DNA of 64,000 bases from Enterococcus faecalis_A (GCA_051295955.1 JBPDWA010000001.1:310001-374000), one strand, 5' to 3'; positions 17,902 to 27,331 are shown, counted from the first letter of the stretch. Numbers and translations are program-made. The notes: generated from the sequence alone by a model not told the origin.

Positions 17902-18975
17902 ATGTACGATCAGTTACAAGCAATAGAAGATCGCTATGAAGAATTGGGAGAACTGCTGAGTGACCCGGAAGTGATCAATGATACGAAACGATTTATGGCT
18001 TTATCTAAAGAAGAAGCAAGCACCAGAGAGACGGTTGAAGTCTACCGTCGCTACAAAAAAGTGGTGGAAGGTATCCAAGAGGCAGAGGAGCTTCTAGGAG
18101 AAAATCTGGATGCCGAAATGGCGGAACTGGCTAAAGAAGAGCTAGCTGATTTAAAAAAAGAAAAAGACGTGTTAGAAGAACGCATTAAAATTCTTTTATT
18201 ACCGAAAGACCCTAACGATGATAAAAATATTATCATGGAAATTCGCGGAGCGGCTGGCGGTGATGAAGCAGCCTTATTTGCAGGGGATTTATTCAATATG
18301 TACCAAAAATATGCAGAAACACAAGGCTGGAAAGTCGAAGTGTTGGAGGCCAACGTAACGGGAATTGGTGGCTATAAAGAAGTGATTATGATGATTTCCG
18401 GAGAAAATGTCTTCTCAAAATTAAAATACGAAAGCGGTGCTCATCGTGTCCAGCGTGTACCTTCAACTGAATCTCAAGGACGGATCCACACATCAACTGC
18501 AACAGTGGTAGTTATGCCGGAAGCCGAAGAAGTTGAAATTGATTTAGCAGATAAAGACATTCGAGTGGATATCTACCATGCCAGCGGTGCTGGTGGTCAG
18601 CACGTCAACAAGACAGCTTCAGCAGTGCGGCTGACTCACTTGCCGACTGGAATTGTTGTTGCGATGCAAGATGAACGTTCTCAATTAAAAAATCGCGAAA
18701 AAGCGATGAAGGTGTTAAGAGCTCGTGTTTATGATCAAATTCAACAAGAAGCACAAAGTGAATACGATGCCAACCGTAAATCAGCGGTAGGAACCGGAGA
18801 TCGTTCTGAACGCATTCGGACTTACAACTTCCCACAAAATCGAGTAACAGATCATCGCATCGGCTTAACGATTCAAAAGTTAGACCAAATCCTAGCTGGT
18901 AAACTAGACGAAATTATTGATGCACTCGTCTTATACGATCAAACCTCTAAACTAGAAGAGATGCAAAATGGGTAA
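17902..18975 (+). CDS. prfA: Peptide chain release factor 1
   Basis: RF1 ends translation at UAA and UAG codons. The 357-residue protein has the catalytic GGQ in SGAGGQHVNKT (the Gln methylated by PrmC) and the recognition loop VPSTESQGRIHTS, where PST stands at the PxT tripeptide position. ATG 17902 follows AAGGAG. Its last codons overlap prmC by 8 bases. Confidence 0.97.
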   Translation: MYDQLQAIEDRYEELGELLSDPEVINDTKRFMALSKEEASTRETVEVYRRYKKVVEGIQEAEELLGENLDAEMAELAKEELADLKKEKDVLEERIKILLLPKDPNDDKNIIMEIRGAAGGDEAALFAGDLFNMYQKYAETQGWKVEVLEANVTGIGGYKEVIMMISGENVFSKLKYESGAHRVQRVPSTESQGRIHTSTATVVVMPEAEEVEIDLADKDIRVDIYHASGAGGQHVNKTASAVRLTHLPTGIVVAMQDERSQLKNREKAMKVLRARVYDQIQQEAQSEYDANRKSAVGTGDRSERIRTYNFPQNRVTDHRIGLTIQKLDQILAGKLDEIIDALVLYDQTSKLEEMQNG

Positions 18976-19801
18976 CAGCTACTTTGAAGTCCTACAACGG
19001 GCTTCTTCTTTTTTAGAAGCCAAAGGCAAGGAAGGTTACAGCATTCAGTACCTTTTGCTGGAACGAAAAGGCTGGGATAAAACTCAATGGCTGTTGCACT
19101 TGCATGAGCCTATGCCGGTGATTGAAGAACAACAAGTGGCTCAAGACGTTGAACGATTAGTACAAGATTATCCACCCCAATATATTTTGGGTTTTAGTGA
19201 ATTTTACGGTCATCGTTTTCAAGTAAATGAACATACGCTAATCCCACGCCCGGAAACCGAAGAGCTTGTTCAGCAGTGCTTAGTGGAAAATGACACAGCA
19301 CCACGGACTGTTGTGGATGTAGGCACAGGAACCGGTGCTATTGCTATCAGTTTGAAATTAGCACGACCTCAATGGCGAGTAATCGCCATTGACATCTCAG
19401 CTGACACCTTGAAAGTAGCTCAACACAATGCGCAAGCTTTGGCAGCAGACATTGAGTTGCTACAAAGTGACGGTCTCCAAGCGCTAAGGGCTGTAGCGAT
19501 TGATGTGCTGATTTCTAATCCACCGTATATCAGTTCTAAAGAGTGGGAATTAATGGATCCTAGTGTTCGCTTGTATGAACCGAAAAAAGCTCTGTTCGCT
19601 GAAAATCAAGGCTTGTCAATGTATCAACAATTAGTTACAGAAAGCCAATCATTTTTGAAACCAGCCGGAAAAATTTATTTTGAAATTGGGTATCAGCAAG
19701 GGGCTGCTGTAAAAGAAATACTTGCACAGTCATATCCAGACAAACAGCTGCGGATTCAGCAAGATCTATCTGGTCGTGATCGTATCGTAATTGCTGATTA
19801 A
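18968..19801 (+). CDS. prmC: Release factor glutamine methyltransferase
   Basis: PrmC methylates the GGQ glutamine of release factors using S-adenosylmethionine. The 277-residue protein has the SAM-binding DVGTGTGAIAISL and the catalytic NPPYI (in ISNPPYISSKEW). Its start overlaps prfA by 8 bases, so substrate and modifier are co-translated. Confidence 0.95.
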   Translation: MGNSYFEVLQRASSFLEAKGKEGYSIQYLLLERKGWDKTQWLLHLHEPMPVIEEQQVAQDVERLVQDYPPQYILGFSEFYGHRFQVNEHTLIPRPETEELVQQCLVENDTAPRTVVDVGTGTGAIAISLKLARPQWRVIAIDISADTLKVAQHNAQALAADIELLQSDGLQALRAVAIDVLISNPPYISSKEWELMDPSVRLYEPKKALFAENQGLSMYQQLVTESQSFLKPAGKIYFEIGYQQGAAVKEILAQSYPDKQLRIQQDLSGRDRIVIAD

Positions 19802-19844
19802 AACCACTCACCGATTTGGGTACAGGGAAAGGAGTTGTCAGCAG

Positions 19845-20864
19845 ATGACAACGAAAATGTTAACAGAACAAGACATAGCCACAGCGGCAATGGCTATCAA
19901 AACAGGACAGTTAGTGGCGTTTCCTACAGAAACAGTCTATGGTTTAGGCGCCAATGCTTTAGATGAAACAGCAGTAAAAAAAGTTTATCAAGCGAAAGGA
20001 CGACCTAGCGATAACCCCCTGATCGTTCATGTCAGCGGCGTCGAAATGTTGCGTAACTATGTAAAAAAATTGTCAGAAGCAGCCTTAAAACTAATCACCA
20101 CTTTTTGGCCTGGACCTTTAACGTTGATTTTTTCGATTGAACCGGACACCTTTCCATCAGTCGTGACCGGTGGCTTGTCTACGGCTGCTTTTCGAATGCC
20201 GGACAATCAGTGTACCCTTCGGCTAATCGAAGCTGCTGGCGTTCCTATTGTAGGCCCTAGCGCCAATACTTCAGGCAGACCAAGTCCGACGACTGCCCAA
20301 CACGTGGCTCACGATTTACAAGGAAAAATTGCTTTTATTTTAGATGACGGTCCGACCAAAATAGGTGTTGAATCAACAGTACTGGATTTAAGTGAACCAG
20401 AGCAGGGACCAGTGATCTTGCGTCCGGGAGCAATTACACAAGCTCAGTTGGCTGCTGTTATTAATGAAGTAACCGTTGATCAGCATTTAGTCGGCGCTGC
20501 CAAAACACCTAAAGCACCGGGTATGAAGTATAAGCACTACTCGCCAGAAGCCACGGTTTGGATTGTTCCGGAAGTAAGTAATGAAAAATGGCAGGCTGCT
20601 GTAGCCTTTGGCCGGCAACAGCAACAAAAAATTGGCCTATTACTCCCGGAATTTTTAGCGAAAGAAATGATTGATGAAGATGTTTTGGTAGTTTCTTATG
20701 GAGCAAATACGGTTGAAAATGCTACAAAAGCATTGTTTGCTGGATTGCGAAACTTAGATGAACAAGGCGCGGATTTAATTTTTGTTCAAGGGCTTCCTGA
20801 AGAAGGATTGGGCATTGCTTATATGAATCGATTAAAAAAAGCGGCCAATCGTAATATTTTTTAA
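19845..20864 (+). CDS. L-threonylcarbamoyladenylate synthase (Sua5/YwlC type)
   Basis: This protein makes threonylcarbamoyl-AMP for the t6A37 modification of ANN-decoding tRNAs. The 339 residues comprise an N-terminal YrdC domain (FPTETVYGLGANA, KGRPSDNPLIVH, GPSANTSGRPSPT) and a C-terminal Sua5 domain after the linker APGMKYKHYSPEA. ATG 19845 is chosen because GGAG (19831-19834) lies 10 bases upstream; the longer frame from 19791 overlaps prmC and lacks a family N-terminus. It is the long Sua5 form rather than the short TsaC. Confidence 0.92.
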   Translation: MTTKMLTEQDIATAAMAIKTGQLVAFPTETVYGLGANALDETAVKKVYQAKGRPSDNPLIVHVSGVEMLRNYVKKLSEAALKLITTFWPGPLTLIFSIEPDTFPSVVTGGLSTAAFRMPDNQCTLRLIEAAGVPIVGPSANTSGRPSPTTAQHVAHDLQGKIAFILDDGPTKIGVESTVLDLSEPEQGPVILRPGAITQAQLAAVINEVTVDQHLVGAAKTPKAPGMKYKHYSPEATVWIVPEVSNEKWQAAVAFGRQQQQKIGLLLPEFLAKEMIDEDVLVVSYGANTVENATKALFAGLRNLDEQGADLIFVQGLPEEGLGIAYMNRLKKAANRNIF

Positions 20865-20905
20865 TTAAATTCAATCAAAACGTAATGAATTGGTACACTC
20901 CTTAT

Positions 20906-20913
20906 GGTAGAAT
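20906..20913 (+). promoter_or_regulatory. Extended -10 promoter candidate for glyA
   Basis: TGGTAGAAT fits a TGn-extended -10 box (TAGAAT 20908-20913) about 30 bases before the glyA start. The -35 region is weak. Confidence 0.45.
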
Positions 20914-20944
20914 CAAATTAAAAAATAAGTTGAGGTGTTGTGGA

Positions 20945-22183
20945 ATGGATTATCAAACATTTGACCCGGATTTATGGGCAGCAATTGCCAAAGAACGTGA
21001 ACGACAAGAAAAAAACTTGGAACTAATTGCATCGGAAAACGTCGTTTCTCCAGCAGTAATGGCCGCTCAAGGTAGTATCCTCACCAATAAATATGCAGAA
21101 GGTTATCCAGGCAAACGCTATTATGGCGGCTGTGAATACATTGATATTGTAGAAAATTTAGCCATTGAGCGTGCCAAAGATTTGTTTGGTGCTAAATTTG
21201 CTAATGTTCAAGCCCATTCCGGTTCCCAAGCGAACACCGCTGCTTATTTATCTTTAATTGAACCGGGAGATACTATTTTAGGGATGGATTTAGCAGCCGG
21301 CGGTCATTTAACCCATGGCTCTCCCGTGAATTTTAGTGGCAAAACATATCATTTCGTTAGCTATGGTGTGGATCCTGTAACTGAAGTGATTGACTATAAT
21401 GTTGTGCGAATCTTAGCGCGAGAACACCGACCTAAATTGATTGTTGCTGGTGCTAGTGCATATTCCCGTACTCTGGATTTTGCGAAATTCCGTGAGATCG
21501 CTGATGAAGTTGGCGCAAAATTAATGGTGGATATGGCGCACATCGCCGGGCTAGTTGCAGCTGGATTGCATCCCAATCCAGTTCCTTATGCTGATGTTGT
21601 AACGAGCACCACTCACAAAACATTGCGTGGCCCGAGAGGCGGGTTAATTTTAACTAATGACGAAGTTTTAGCGAAAAAAATTAACAGCAGTATTTTTCCT
21701 GGCATTCAAGGCGGTCCATTGGAACATGTGATTGCTGCTAAAGCAGTCGCTTTCAAGGAAGCCTTAGATCCAAGTTTTATCGACTACAGTAAGCAAGTGA
21801 TTGCCAATGCTCAAGCCATGACAAAAGTTTTTAATCAAACACCGGAAGCTCGACTAATCAGTGGTGCGACTGATAATCATTTACTCTTAATCGAAGTGAC
21901 TGATTTCGGATTAAATGGAAAAGAAGCCGAAGCAATTTTGGATCAGGTAAATATTACAGTTAATAAAAATTCAATTCCATTTGAACAACTAAGTCCATTT
22001 AAAACTAGTGGTATTCGGATTGGTACACCGGCTATCACTTCACGCGGTTTCCAAGAAGATGATGCAGTAGAAGTTGCAAAACTAATTGTCAAAGCCTTAG
22101 GTGCCCATGAAAATGAGCAAGTTTTACAGTCAGTAAGAGAAGGTGTTCACCTACTTACAACAAAATATCCATTGTATAAATAA
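20945..22183 (+). CDS. glyA: Serine hydroxymethyltransferase
   Basis: This PLP enzyme interconverts serine and glycine while loading tetrahydrofolate with a one-carbon unit. The 412-residue form begins MDYQTFDPDLW, the normal N-terminus, at ATG 20945 behind GAGGTG. An in-frame ATG at 20885 would add 20 unrelated residues over the promoter. Visible motifs are LIASENVVS, NKYAEGYPGKRYYGG, the PLP-lysine segment TSTTHKTLRGPRGG and GTPAITSRGF. Confidence 0.97.
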   Translation: MDYQTFDPDLWAAIAKERERQEKNLELIASENVVSPAVMAAQGSILTNKYAEGYPGKRYYGGCEYIDIVENLAIERAKDLFGAKFANVQAHSGSQANTAAYLSLIEPGDTILGMDLAAGGHLTHGSPVNFSGKTYHFVSYGVDPVTEVIDYNVVRILAREHRPKLIVAGASAYSRTLDFAKFREIADEVGAKLMVDMAHIAGLVAAGLHPNPVPYADVVTSTTHKTLRGPRGGLILTNDEVLAKKINSSIFPGIQGGPLEHVIAAKAVAFKEALDPSFIDYSKQVIANAQAMTKVFNQTPEARLISGATDNHLLLIEVTDFGLNGKEAEAILDQVNITVNKNSIPFEQLSPFKTSGIRIGTPAITSRGFQEDDAVEVAKLIVKALGAHENEQVLQSVREGVHLLTTKYPLYK

Positions 22184-22186
22184 AAG

Positions 22187-22224
22187 ATCGAGTGATTGAC
22201 TAGTCAATCACTCGATTTTGTTTT
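22187..22224 (+). terminator. Terminator after glyA
   Basis: A 30-base perfect palindrome (22187-22216) followed by TTTGTTTT. Since it is symmetrical it could act on either strand. Confidence 0.85.
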
Positions 22225-22261
22225 ACAATAGGAAAGAACAAATGATTGAAGGAGAATGAAC

Positions 22262-22891
22262 ATGGGAAAATTCCAAGTAATTGATCATCCGCTAATTCAG
22301 CACAAATTAACAATTATCCGTGATAAAAATTGCGGAACCAAAGTTTTTCGTGAGGTCGTAAATGAAATTGCCATGTTGATGGCTTATGAAGTATCAAGAG
22401 ATATGCCATTGGAAGATATTGTGATTGAAACGCCAATTGGTGAATCGACACAAAAGAGCTTATCCGGGAAAAAAGTCGCAATTATTCCGATTTTACGTGC
22501 CGGTATTGGTATGGTAGACGGAATTTTAGAGCTAATTCCAGCAGCAAAAGTTGGTCATATTGGATTATACCGTGACCACGATACTTTAGAACCCGTTGAA
22601 TATTTTGTAAAAATGCCAGAAGATATTGATGCGCGCCAATTATTTGTCGTTGATCCTATGTTAGCCACTGGTGGTTCAGCAATTATGGCAATTGACGCTT
22701 TAAAAGAACGTGGTGGTAGCAACATTAAATTTGTCTGCTTAGTAGCTGCTCCAGAAGGAGTTAAAGCTTTACAAGAAGCACATCCAGACATTGACATCTA
22801 CACAGCTGCTTTAGATGAAAAATTAAATGAAGACGGCTATATTGTACCTGGTTTAGGCGATGCCGGCGACCGTTTATTTGGAACTAAATAA
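22262..22891 (+). CDS. upp: Uracil phosphoribosyltransferase
   Basis: Upp makes UMP from uracil and PRPP. The 209-residue protein has the PRPP-loop region VVDPMLATGGSAIMAID and the C-terminal uracil-site segment GDAGDRLFGTK. ATG 22262 is preferred to 22256 because GGAG (22251-22254) is then 7 bases away instead of 1. It lies between two strong terminators, so it is a single-gene unit. Confidence 0.97.
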   Translation: MGKFQVIDHPLIQHKLTIIRDKNCGTKVFREVVNEIAMLMAYEVSRDMPLEDIVIETPIGESTQKSLSGKKVAIIPILRAGIGMVDGILELIPAAKVGHIGLYRDHDTLEPVEYFVKMPEDIDARQLFVVDPMLATGGSAIMAIDALKERGGSNIKFVCLVAAPEGVKALQEAHPDIDIYTAALDEKLNEDGYIVPGLGDAGDRLFGTK

Positions 22892-22926
22892 TACAACCAT
22901 TTCCAGACTCAACTAATTGATAAAAC

Positions 22927-22970
22927 AAATGCCTCAAAATCTTTGCGACTTTGAGGCATTTATTTTTTTA
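22927..22970 (+). terminator. Terminator after upp
   Basis: 12-bp arms (22927-22938 and 22950-22961) around an 11-base loop, followed by ATTTTTTT. Confidence 0.85.
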
Positions 22971-23001
22971 AAAAAGAAAATCATCCACAACAAGCGGATG
23001 T

Positions 23002-23238
23002 TTATAACTTCGTTAAATGCTTATAATTAATGACGACAACACCATTACTTTGAACCATTAAGCTAGTGTTGCTTTGTGTCTCATCAAGTTCTACGACGGC
23101 AGAGTTTTTTAATTGCTTAACAATGATGCCGGTTTGTTTCTTGCCATGCACTGAAAAAGTAACCTGCGTATCAACGTTGAACCCTTCACCAAACTCGGAA
23201 GGAACAATAGGGCTGACTGTACCATTGAAATTGGACAT
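23002..23238 (-). CDS. DUF2187 family small protein
   Basis: This 78-residue protein resembles the DUF2187 family: a beta-rich, KOW-like fold ending in NYKHLTKL. The FNVDTQVTFSVHGKKQTGIIVKQL part is the typical core. Function is not established. ATG 23238 has a GGAAG-type ribosome site. It is convergent with upp and divergent from the tRNA gene. Confidence 0.7.
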   Translation of the reverse strand: MSNFNGTVSPIVPSEFGEGFNVDTQVTFSVHGKKQTGIIVKQLKNSAVVELDETQSNTSLMVQSNGVVVINYKHLTKL

Positions 23239-23356
23239 AAATCAAAACTTCCTTTCTTGATATTTCTATTATAACACAATTTCTTTAAAAAAGGCTCCTT
23301 TTATCTAATGGTAGCGCTTTTCTATGAAAAGTTATCCGGTAAATAACAATTCTCTC

Positions 23357-23385
23357 TTTACAATTGGGACAGAACGTCTTATAAT
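23357..23385 (+). promoter_or_regulatory. Promoter of tRNA-Thr
   Basis: TTTACA (23357-23362), a 17-base spacer and a perfect TATAAT (23380-23385), 13 bases before the tRNA. Confidence 0.85.
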
Positions 23386-23398
23386 GTTTATGTTTCGG

Positions 23399-23471
23399 GC
23401 CAGCTTAGCTCAGTTGGTAGAGCAACGCACTCGTAACGCGTAGGTCACAGGTTCGAATCCTGCAGCTGGCA
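23399..23471 (+). tRNA. tRNA-Thr (anticodon CGU)
   Basis: A 73-base cloverleaf with acceptor arms GCCAGCT/AGCTGGC and discriminator A, D-arm GCTC...GAGC, anticodon loop CTCGTAA giving CGT at positions 34-36, and T-arm ACAGG-TTCGAAT-CCTG with a slightly imperfect stem. CCA is not encoded. The anticodon stem has one A-C mismatch next to the loop. The 3' half is duplicated at 28399, marking it as a phage attachment site; the gene itself stays complete. Confidence 0.95.
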
Positions 23472-23473
23472 TA
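23429..23473 (+). repeat. attL: 45-bp core repeat at the 3' end of tRNA-Thr
   Basis: Identical over 45 bases to 28399-28443. It runs from the anticodon loop to two bases beyond the tRNA end. Bases outside differ at both edges (C versus A before, G versus A after). Confidence 0.93.
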
Positions 23474-23528
23474 GTTGAAATCCTTGATATATAAGGGTTT
23501 CTATTTTTTTGTCCTTTCGATTTTTTTC

Positions 23529-23551
23529 TTCGTGGGCAGAAACGTGGGCAG
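23529..23551 (+). repeat. Integrase arm-type site candidates
   Basis: CGTGGGCAG occurs at 23531-23539 and 23543-23551, just inside attL and beyond the integrase stop. A third copy, in the 11-base match TTCGTGGGCAG, is at 28283-28293 inside attR. Short repeats on both sides of the cores fit arm-type integrase binding sites. Confidence 0.5.
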
Positions 23552-23581
23552 GAAATGGGTAAAAAAAATTTTAAATAACGC

Positions 23582-24178
23582 TTATTGTGTTAGTATATTA
23601 TCAAACATGTTGCTTGTTTCTCTTTTGTTTTCTTCTAACGCATGGGCATAAATATTCATCGTTGTTCGGTAGTCTTTGTGACCTAAATGCTCCTGCACAG
23701 TTTTAACGGTAATATTAGGGTTGCTTAGCAAATAAGAGGCGGAGGTGTGTCTCAGATCGTGAAAACGTATCTCACGTAAATTATGCTTTTTAGCAAAACG
23801 CATCCAGTTCCGATAAAGAGAGGTGGGTAACTCGAATTTGCCTTCAGGCGACCCGAAGATATATTTATGATTTGGATCAACTCCTAAAGCAATTCGAGCT
23901 TTTTTGTTAATAAGCATAAAGTTACGAATGACATCTAGATAACTATCTGGTACAGGTATAGTTTTTGAAATGTCCGATTTTAAACCGTCAGCTCTTTTAT
24001 AATTACCGTCAGCACCTTTTGTGATTCTTTGATTAAAAGTGATAGCTCTATCTATAAAATCGATGTGTTTTTCTTCGAGTGCGGCAATTTCTCCCTGACG
24101 AGCGCCTGTTATAAATGCTGTCAAGATTAAGGCTTTTGTCTTTAAAGAGGCATGCTCATTAATAGTTTTAAGCAACAA
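23582..24178 (-). pseudogene. Phage tyrosine integrase, C-terminal catalytic part only
   Basis: The 198 residues contain the whole tyrosine recombinase active site: Arg in TGARQGE, HDLRHTSASYLL, the GHKDY histidine, and the nucleophile Tyr in TTMNIYAH. Family members are about 360-400 residues; the arm-binding and core-binding N-terminal domains are missing. Upstream of codon 1 (TTG 24178) the frame soon reaches a stop at 24199, and no ribosome site is seen. The DNA there belongs to a different, opposite-strand phage gene, so a deletion joined them near 24180. Confidence 0.85.
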
Positions 24179-24179
24179 T

Positions 24180-24353
24180 GCTAAGAGAGTTAATTTTTAT
24201 TCAAATACATTCTATTTTATTCTCAGGCGGTTTGTACTGTTTAGTACGAATGGTCTATTTTTTAACCCTGTATTGGTGGGATTAGGTGCGTTAGGTATTG
24301 CCCTACTATTGCTAGCTCTATTAGTGAATCGAGCAAAGGGTGGTGATAAGTAA
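24180..24353 (+). pseudogene. 3' fragment of a small phage membrane protein (DUF1056-like)
   Basis: The frame ending at TAA 24351-24353 encodes a hydrophobic C-terminus (FNPVLVGLGALGIALLLLA) and the tail LVNRAKGGDK. Its stop overlaps the portal ATG. In siphophages a DUF1056-type small membrane protein commonly sits between terminase and portal genes. The 5' part is lost at the deletion junction with the integrase. Confidence 0.45.
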
Positions 24354-25245
24354 TGCTGTTTAGAAGCTTAAAAAAAGATTATTCCACTATTCAAGCAGGT
24401 TATTCAAATGTTGGAATCCAGTTTGATGGGAATCGATTAATTTTTTCAGGAGATTATGTGGATACAAAACAAGCATTATAACACTCAGATATCTTTTCCG
24501 TCATCCACTTGCTGAGTAGTGATCTTGCGGCCATAGAATATGAAACAAAAAAACAAGTGAGCAAAATACTAAAGACGCCTAATCGTATAACAAATGGGTA
24601 TACCTTTTGGTAAGCAATATTTGCTCAGTTATTGCTATCAGGAAATGCATACGCTCGTATTTATGGGGTTAACATAATAGGACGCATTGATACGTTAGTG
24701 TACCTTAGCTCCAGTCAAGTGACGGTGAATAAGGATAATTATAATACATCGCTTTGGTATGATGTTACGTTTCCCAATTCTGAAAGGCCCGATGAACTAG
24801 CGATACCAGCTAATCAAGTCCATCATTTTCGTATCTGTTCTATGGACGGTATGATAGGGAATTCCCCCTAATTGCATTATCAAAAGAATTGAAATTACAA
24901 AATACAAACCAAAAATTTACATTAAATGCCTTTATGAATGCATTAAATGTCAAAGGGATACTGGAAATTCAACGAACAGATCTCAGCGAAAAAGCACAAA
25001 AGACTTTTAAAAAACAATTTATGGAGACGTTAAAAAAAGATGATGTTGGAATAGTTGATCAATTATCAAAGTATCATCCGATTGAACTAAATCAAGACTT
25101 AGCAAAATTCTTACGAGCGACGGATTGGACTAGCGATCAAATTGCTAGAGCAGGATGGATTACGGAATACACTATCCGTCTGATCAAATTAGAAGAACAA
25201 AATCAAATAATTTTTAAACGAAAGGAGCGAATGACACATGATTAA
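24353..25245 (+). pseudogene. Phage portal protein, multiply broken and fused to a late-gene fragment
   Basis: In-frame translation gives portal-like text (SDIFSVIHLLSSDLA, LKTPNRITNGYTFW, QLLLSGNAYARIYG, IPANQVHHFRI). It is cut by TAA at 24479-24481 and 24611-24613 and by a one-base deletion in a C-run near 24865. After that it continues in another frame (LKLQNTNQKFTLNAFMNAL, DWTSDQIA). From about 25145 the sequence changes to ITEYTIRLIKLEEQNQ and KERMTHD, which does not look like portal. It probably is the end of the gene that preceded the holin, fused by deletion of the intervening late region. The final stop overlaps the holin start by 8 bases. Confidence 0.8.
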
Positions 25246-25504
25246 TTGGAAAGTACGTATCAAAAATTACCAGTTTTGGCTTTCTTTGATCCCAGCACTC
25301 TTACTACTGGCACAAGTAGTTGCTGCACCGTTTGGGTATAAGCTTCAACTTGATGCGATGAATAAGCAACTGTTAGACATCGTAAATGCAGTATTTATGG
25401 TGTTATCCATCTTAGGAATTGTGAACGATCCAACAACGCATAGCTTTAAAGATAGTCCGCAAGCCTTAAATTATCAAACACCAAGAAAGGATGAACAACA
25501 ATGA
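25238..25504 (+). CDS. Phage holin, phi-LC3 family
   Basis: This 88-residue protein begins MINWKVRIKNYQFW, followed by two membrane segments (about residues 15-30 and 47-63) and the conserved GIVNDPTT.GFKDS-type C-terminal region (here GIVNDPTTHSFKDS). Holins of this family open the membrane for endolysin release. It is intact with a good AAAGGAG box. It overlaps the endolysin start by 4 bases. Since its operon promoter was probably deleted, expression is doubtful. Confidence 0.88.
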   Translation: MINWKVRIKNYQFWLSLIPALLLLAQVVAAPFGYKLQLDAMNKQLLDIVNAVFMVLSILGIVNDPTTHSFKDSPQALNYQTPRKDEQQ

Positions 25505-26478
25505 CATTAAATGGATACGATATTTCAAGCTGGCAAGCAGGGATCAATATTGCACAAGTTCCTTCAGATTTTGTGATTATTAAAGCAACTGGAGGAACCG
25601 GCTATGTAAATCCGGATTGTGATCGAGCGTTTCAACAAGCAGTGAGCTGTGGAAAAAAAGTAGGAGTTTATCACTATGCTCATGAACTGGGCTATCAAGG
25701 GACACCAGAGCAAGAGGCAGCGTTCTTCCTAAAGAACATCCAAGGCTATATTGGAAAAGCTATGCTTCTCTTAGACTGGGAAAGCGATAATAAAGGAGAT
25801 GTGAGTTGGGCGAAAGCATGATTGGATACGGTTTATCAAAAAACCGGCATACGGCCACTGTTTTATACGTACACAGCTGCGTTGAATGCTTATGACTTTT
25901 CCGCTATAGGAAAAGCAAATTATGGCTTATGGTTAGCAGATTATGGGGAAAACGAACCAAGTGGCTATCGCGATGTTACTCTACCAGCAGGACGTGGGTT
26001 TCCAGCCGTTGCCATGTACCAATACACCTCAAATGGTGTACTACCGAATTATGATCAACATTTAGATTTGAATATTTTTTATGGAGATAAACCTGCATGG
26101 GATCACTATGCAACAGGTGGACAACCTACACCGCCATCTCCCACACCCAAACGACGTTTCGGGTATCGGGTGGATGATTTACAAGTATATAATGGCGTAT
26201 GGCAAATCCGTAATAACTATTTGTGTCCGGTCGATTTCGAGTGGAAAGACAATGGCATTCTACCTGAGGACGTCGATCGTATCGATCCGGCCACGGGTGC
26301 TACATTGCCTGACCAAACATTGCACACAGGAGATTACTTCGCCTTTATTCCGGATCATGTTCGCAGTGCAGACACGCCTACGATGATTAAGGGCTATCAA
26401 TTTATGCGGGTGAATTTAACGAACAGTGGCTTCGTTTGGTTGAGTACGTACGGGGTGGAGCATTTAATTTACGGATAG
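25501..26478 (+). pseudogene. GH25 endolysin (muramidase) with an in-frame TGA
   Basis: The N-terminus NGYDISSWQAGIN and LLLDWESD carry the GH25 catalytic Asp and Glu residues; the later part has GIRPLFYTY and the WLADYG segment. Codon 107 (25819-25821) is TGA where family members usually have Trp, so TGG to TGA is likely. The frame then stays open to 26478, including a C-terminal wall-binding part after a TPPSPTP linker. A short 106-residue product would lack part of the catalytic barrel. No selenocysteine machinery is in view, so readthrough is unlikely. Confidence 0.88.
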
Positions 26479-26484
26479 AATAAA

Positions 26485-26506
26485 CGCCCTAGATTTTTCT
26501 AGGGCG
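26485..26506 (+). terminator. Hairpin after the endolysin
   Basis: Perfect 9-bp GC-rich arms (26485-26493 and 26498-26506) around TTTT. No T-run follows, so it may be a partial terminator or RNA-stabilising hairpin at the end of the lysis genes. Confidence 0.6.
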
Positions 26507-27331
26507 GTACATAGAGTAAATATAATCGTATCTGTTTTGATATATAAGTTTTTTGTTAAAATAGTTTATACAATTTGGAGGAATAATGCATGGATTGACA
26601 TTGGATAAATATAACCAGTTGTATAAAATATCTGAAGATTACCTAATAGTTTCAATACAGTAAAAAAAGTTGGTACAAATGAAAAATTAGTCAAAGTGAC
26701 GTAAATGGAACATGAAAAACATTTGACTTATATTAATTTATATATAATAAAATTACCGACAGCTCGAAATCCGCTTAAACCTAAATGGCGGTTTTTGGTG
26801 TACCTAGCATTTAGTTTGTAGTATACTTAACTAAGAAATGTAAATTATATTGCAATTGGAAACCTCAATCCAAATTGAAATCTTCTGCAATTAGGATTTG
26901 ACTATTTGTGGCTTTGTAAGTAATTATAAAAGAGCATATTAAAGGGATAATTGAGGAGTTGTGCGCTATTTTTTTCACTTTGCCACAAGAATCCTGAGAA
27001 AATGATTTCAGAAATAAAGTTTTTTGATATAATCACGTAAATAATAATATTTTAATGTAATATAAATAAAATTATTAATCAGGTTAATTGATACAAGTTT
27101 TTATGTTGGAATAAAATCTCCTAAAGACAAACTCTTTAGTGCTGTATATAGGATTAATTGAACAATTTAAATGCTAAAATTTGGTAATTTAGATCCTTAT
27201 AAAATATTTGGTTGAGAAAACCTATGAGTTCACTTGAATGGAGTGTTAGATCAAACTCTATTTTAAGGGTAAAAAAATATAAGGACAGATTTAATCAAGT
27301 TTAATATTTCAAACACAAAGGAGAATAAGCA
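26507..27331. other. AT-rich gap with a decayed small gene
   Basis: No intact gene is seen over about 825 bases. A good ribosome site (TTGGAGGAATA) precedes ATG 26586, which opens a 25-codon frame ending at 26663. A one-base shift near its end would extend the frame to a TAA at about 26704, so this looks like a small gene with a frameshift. No family is recognised. The rest is very AT-rich and may carry the promoter of the secreted-protein gene. Confidence 0.4.

Noticed and set aside
20885..20944. Longer N-terminus for GlyA starting at 20885
   Set aside because: It would run through the promoter, lacks a ribosome site and adds residues absent from the family.
25819..25821. TGA in the endolysin as a selenocysteine codon, given selD in the window
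   Set aside because: No selA, selB or tRNA-Sec is visible, relatives have Trp there, and the surrounding phage genes are decayed.
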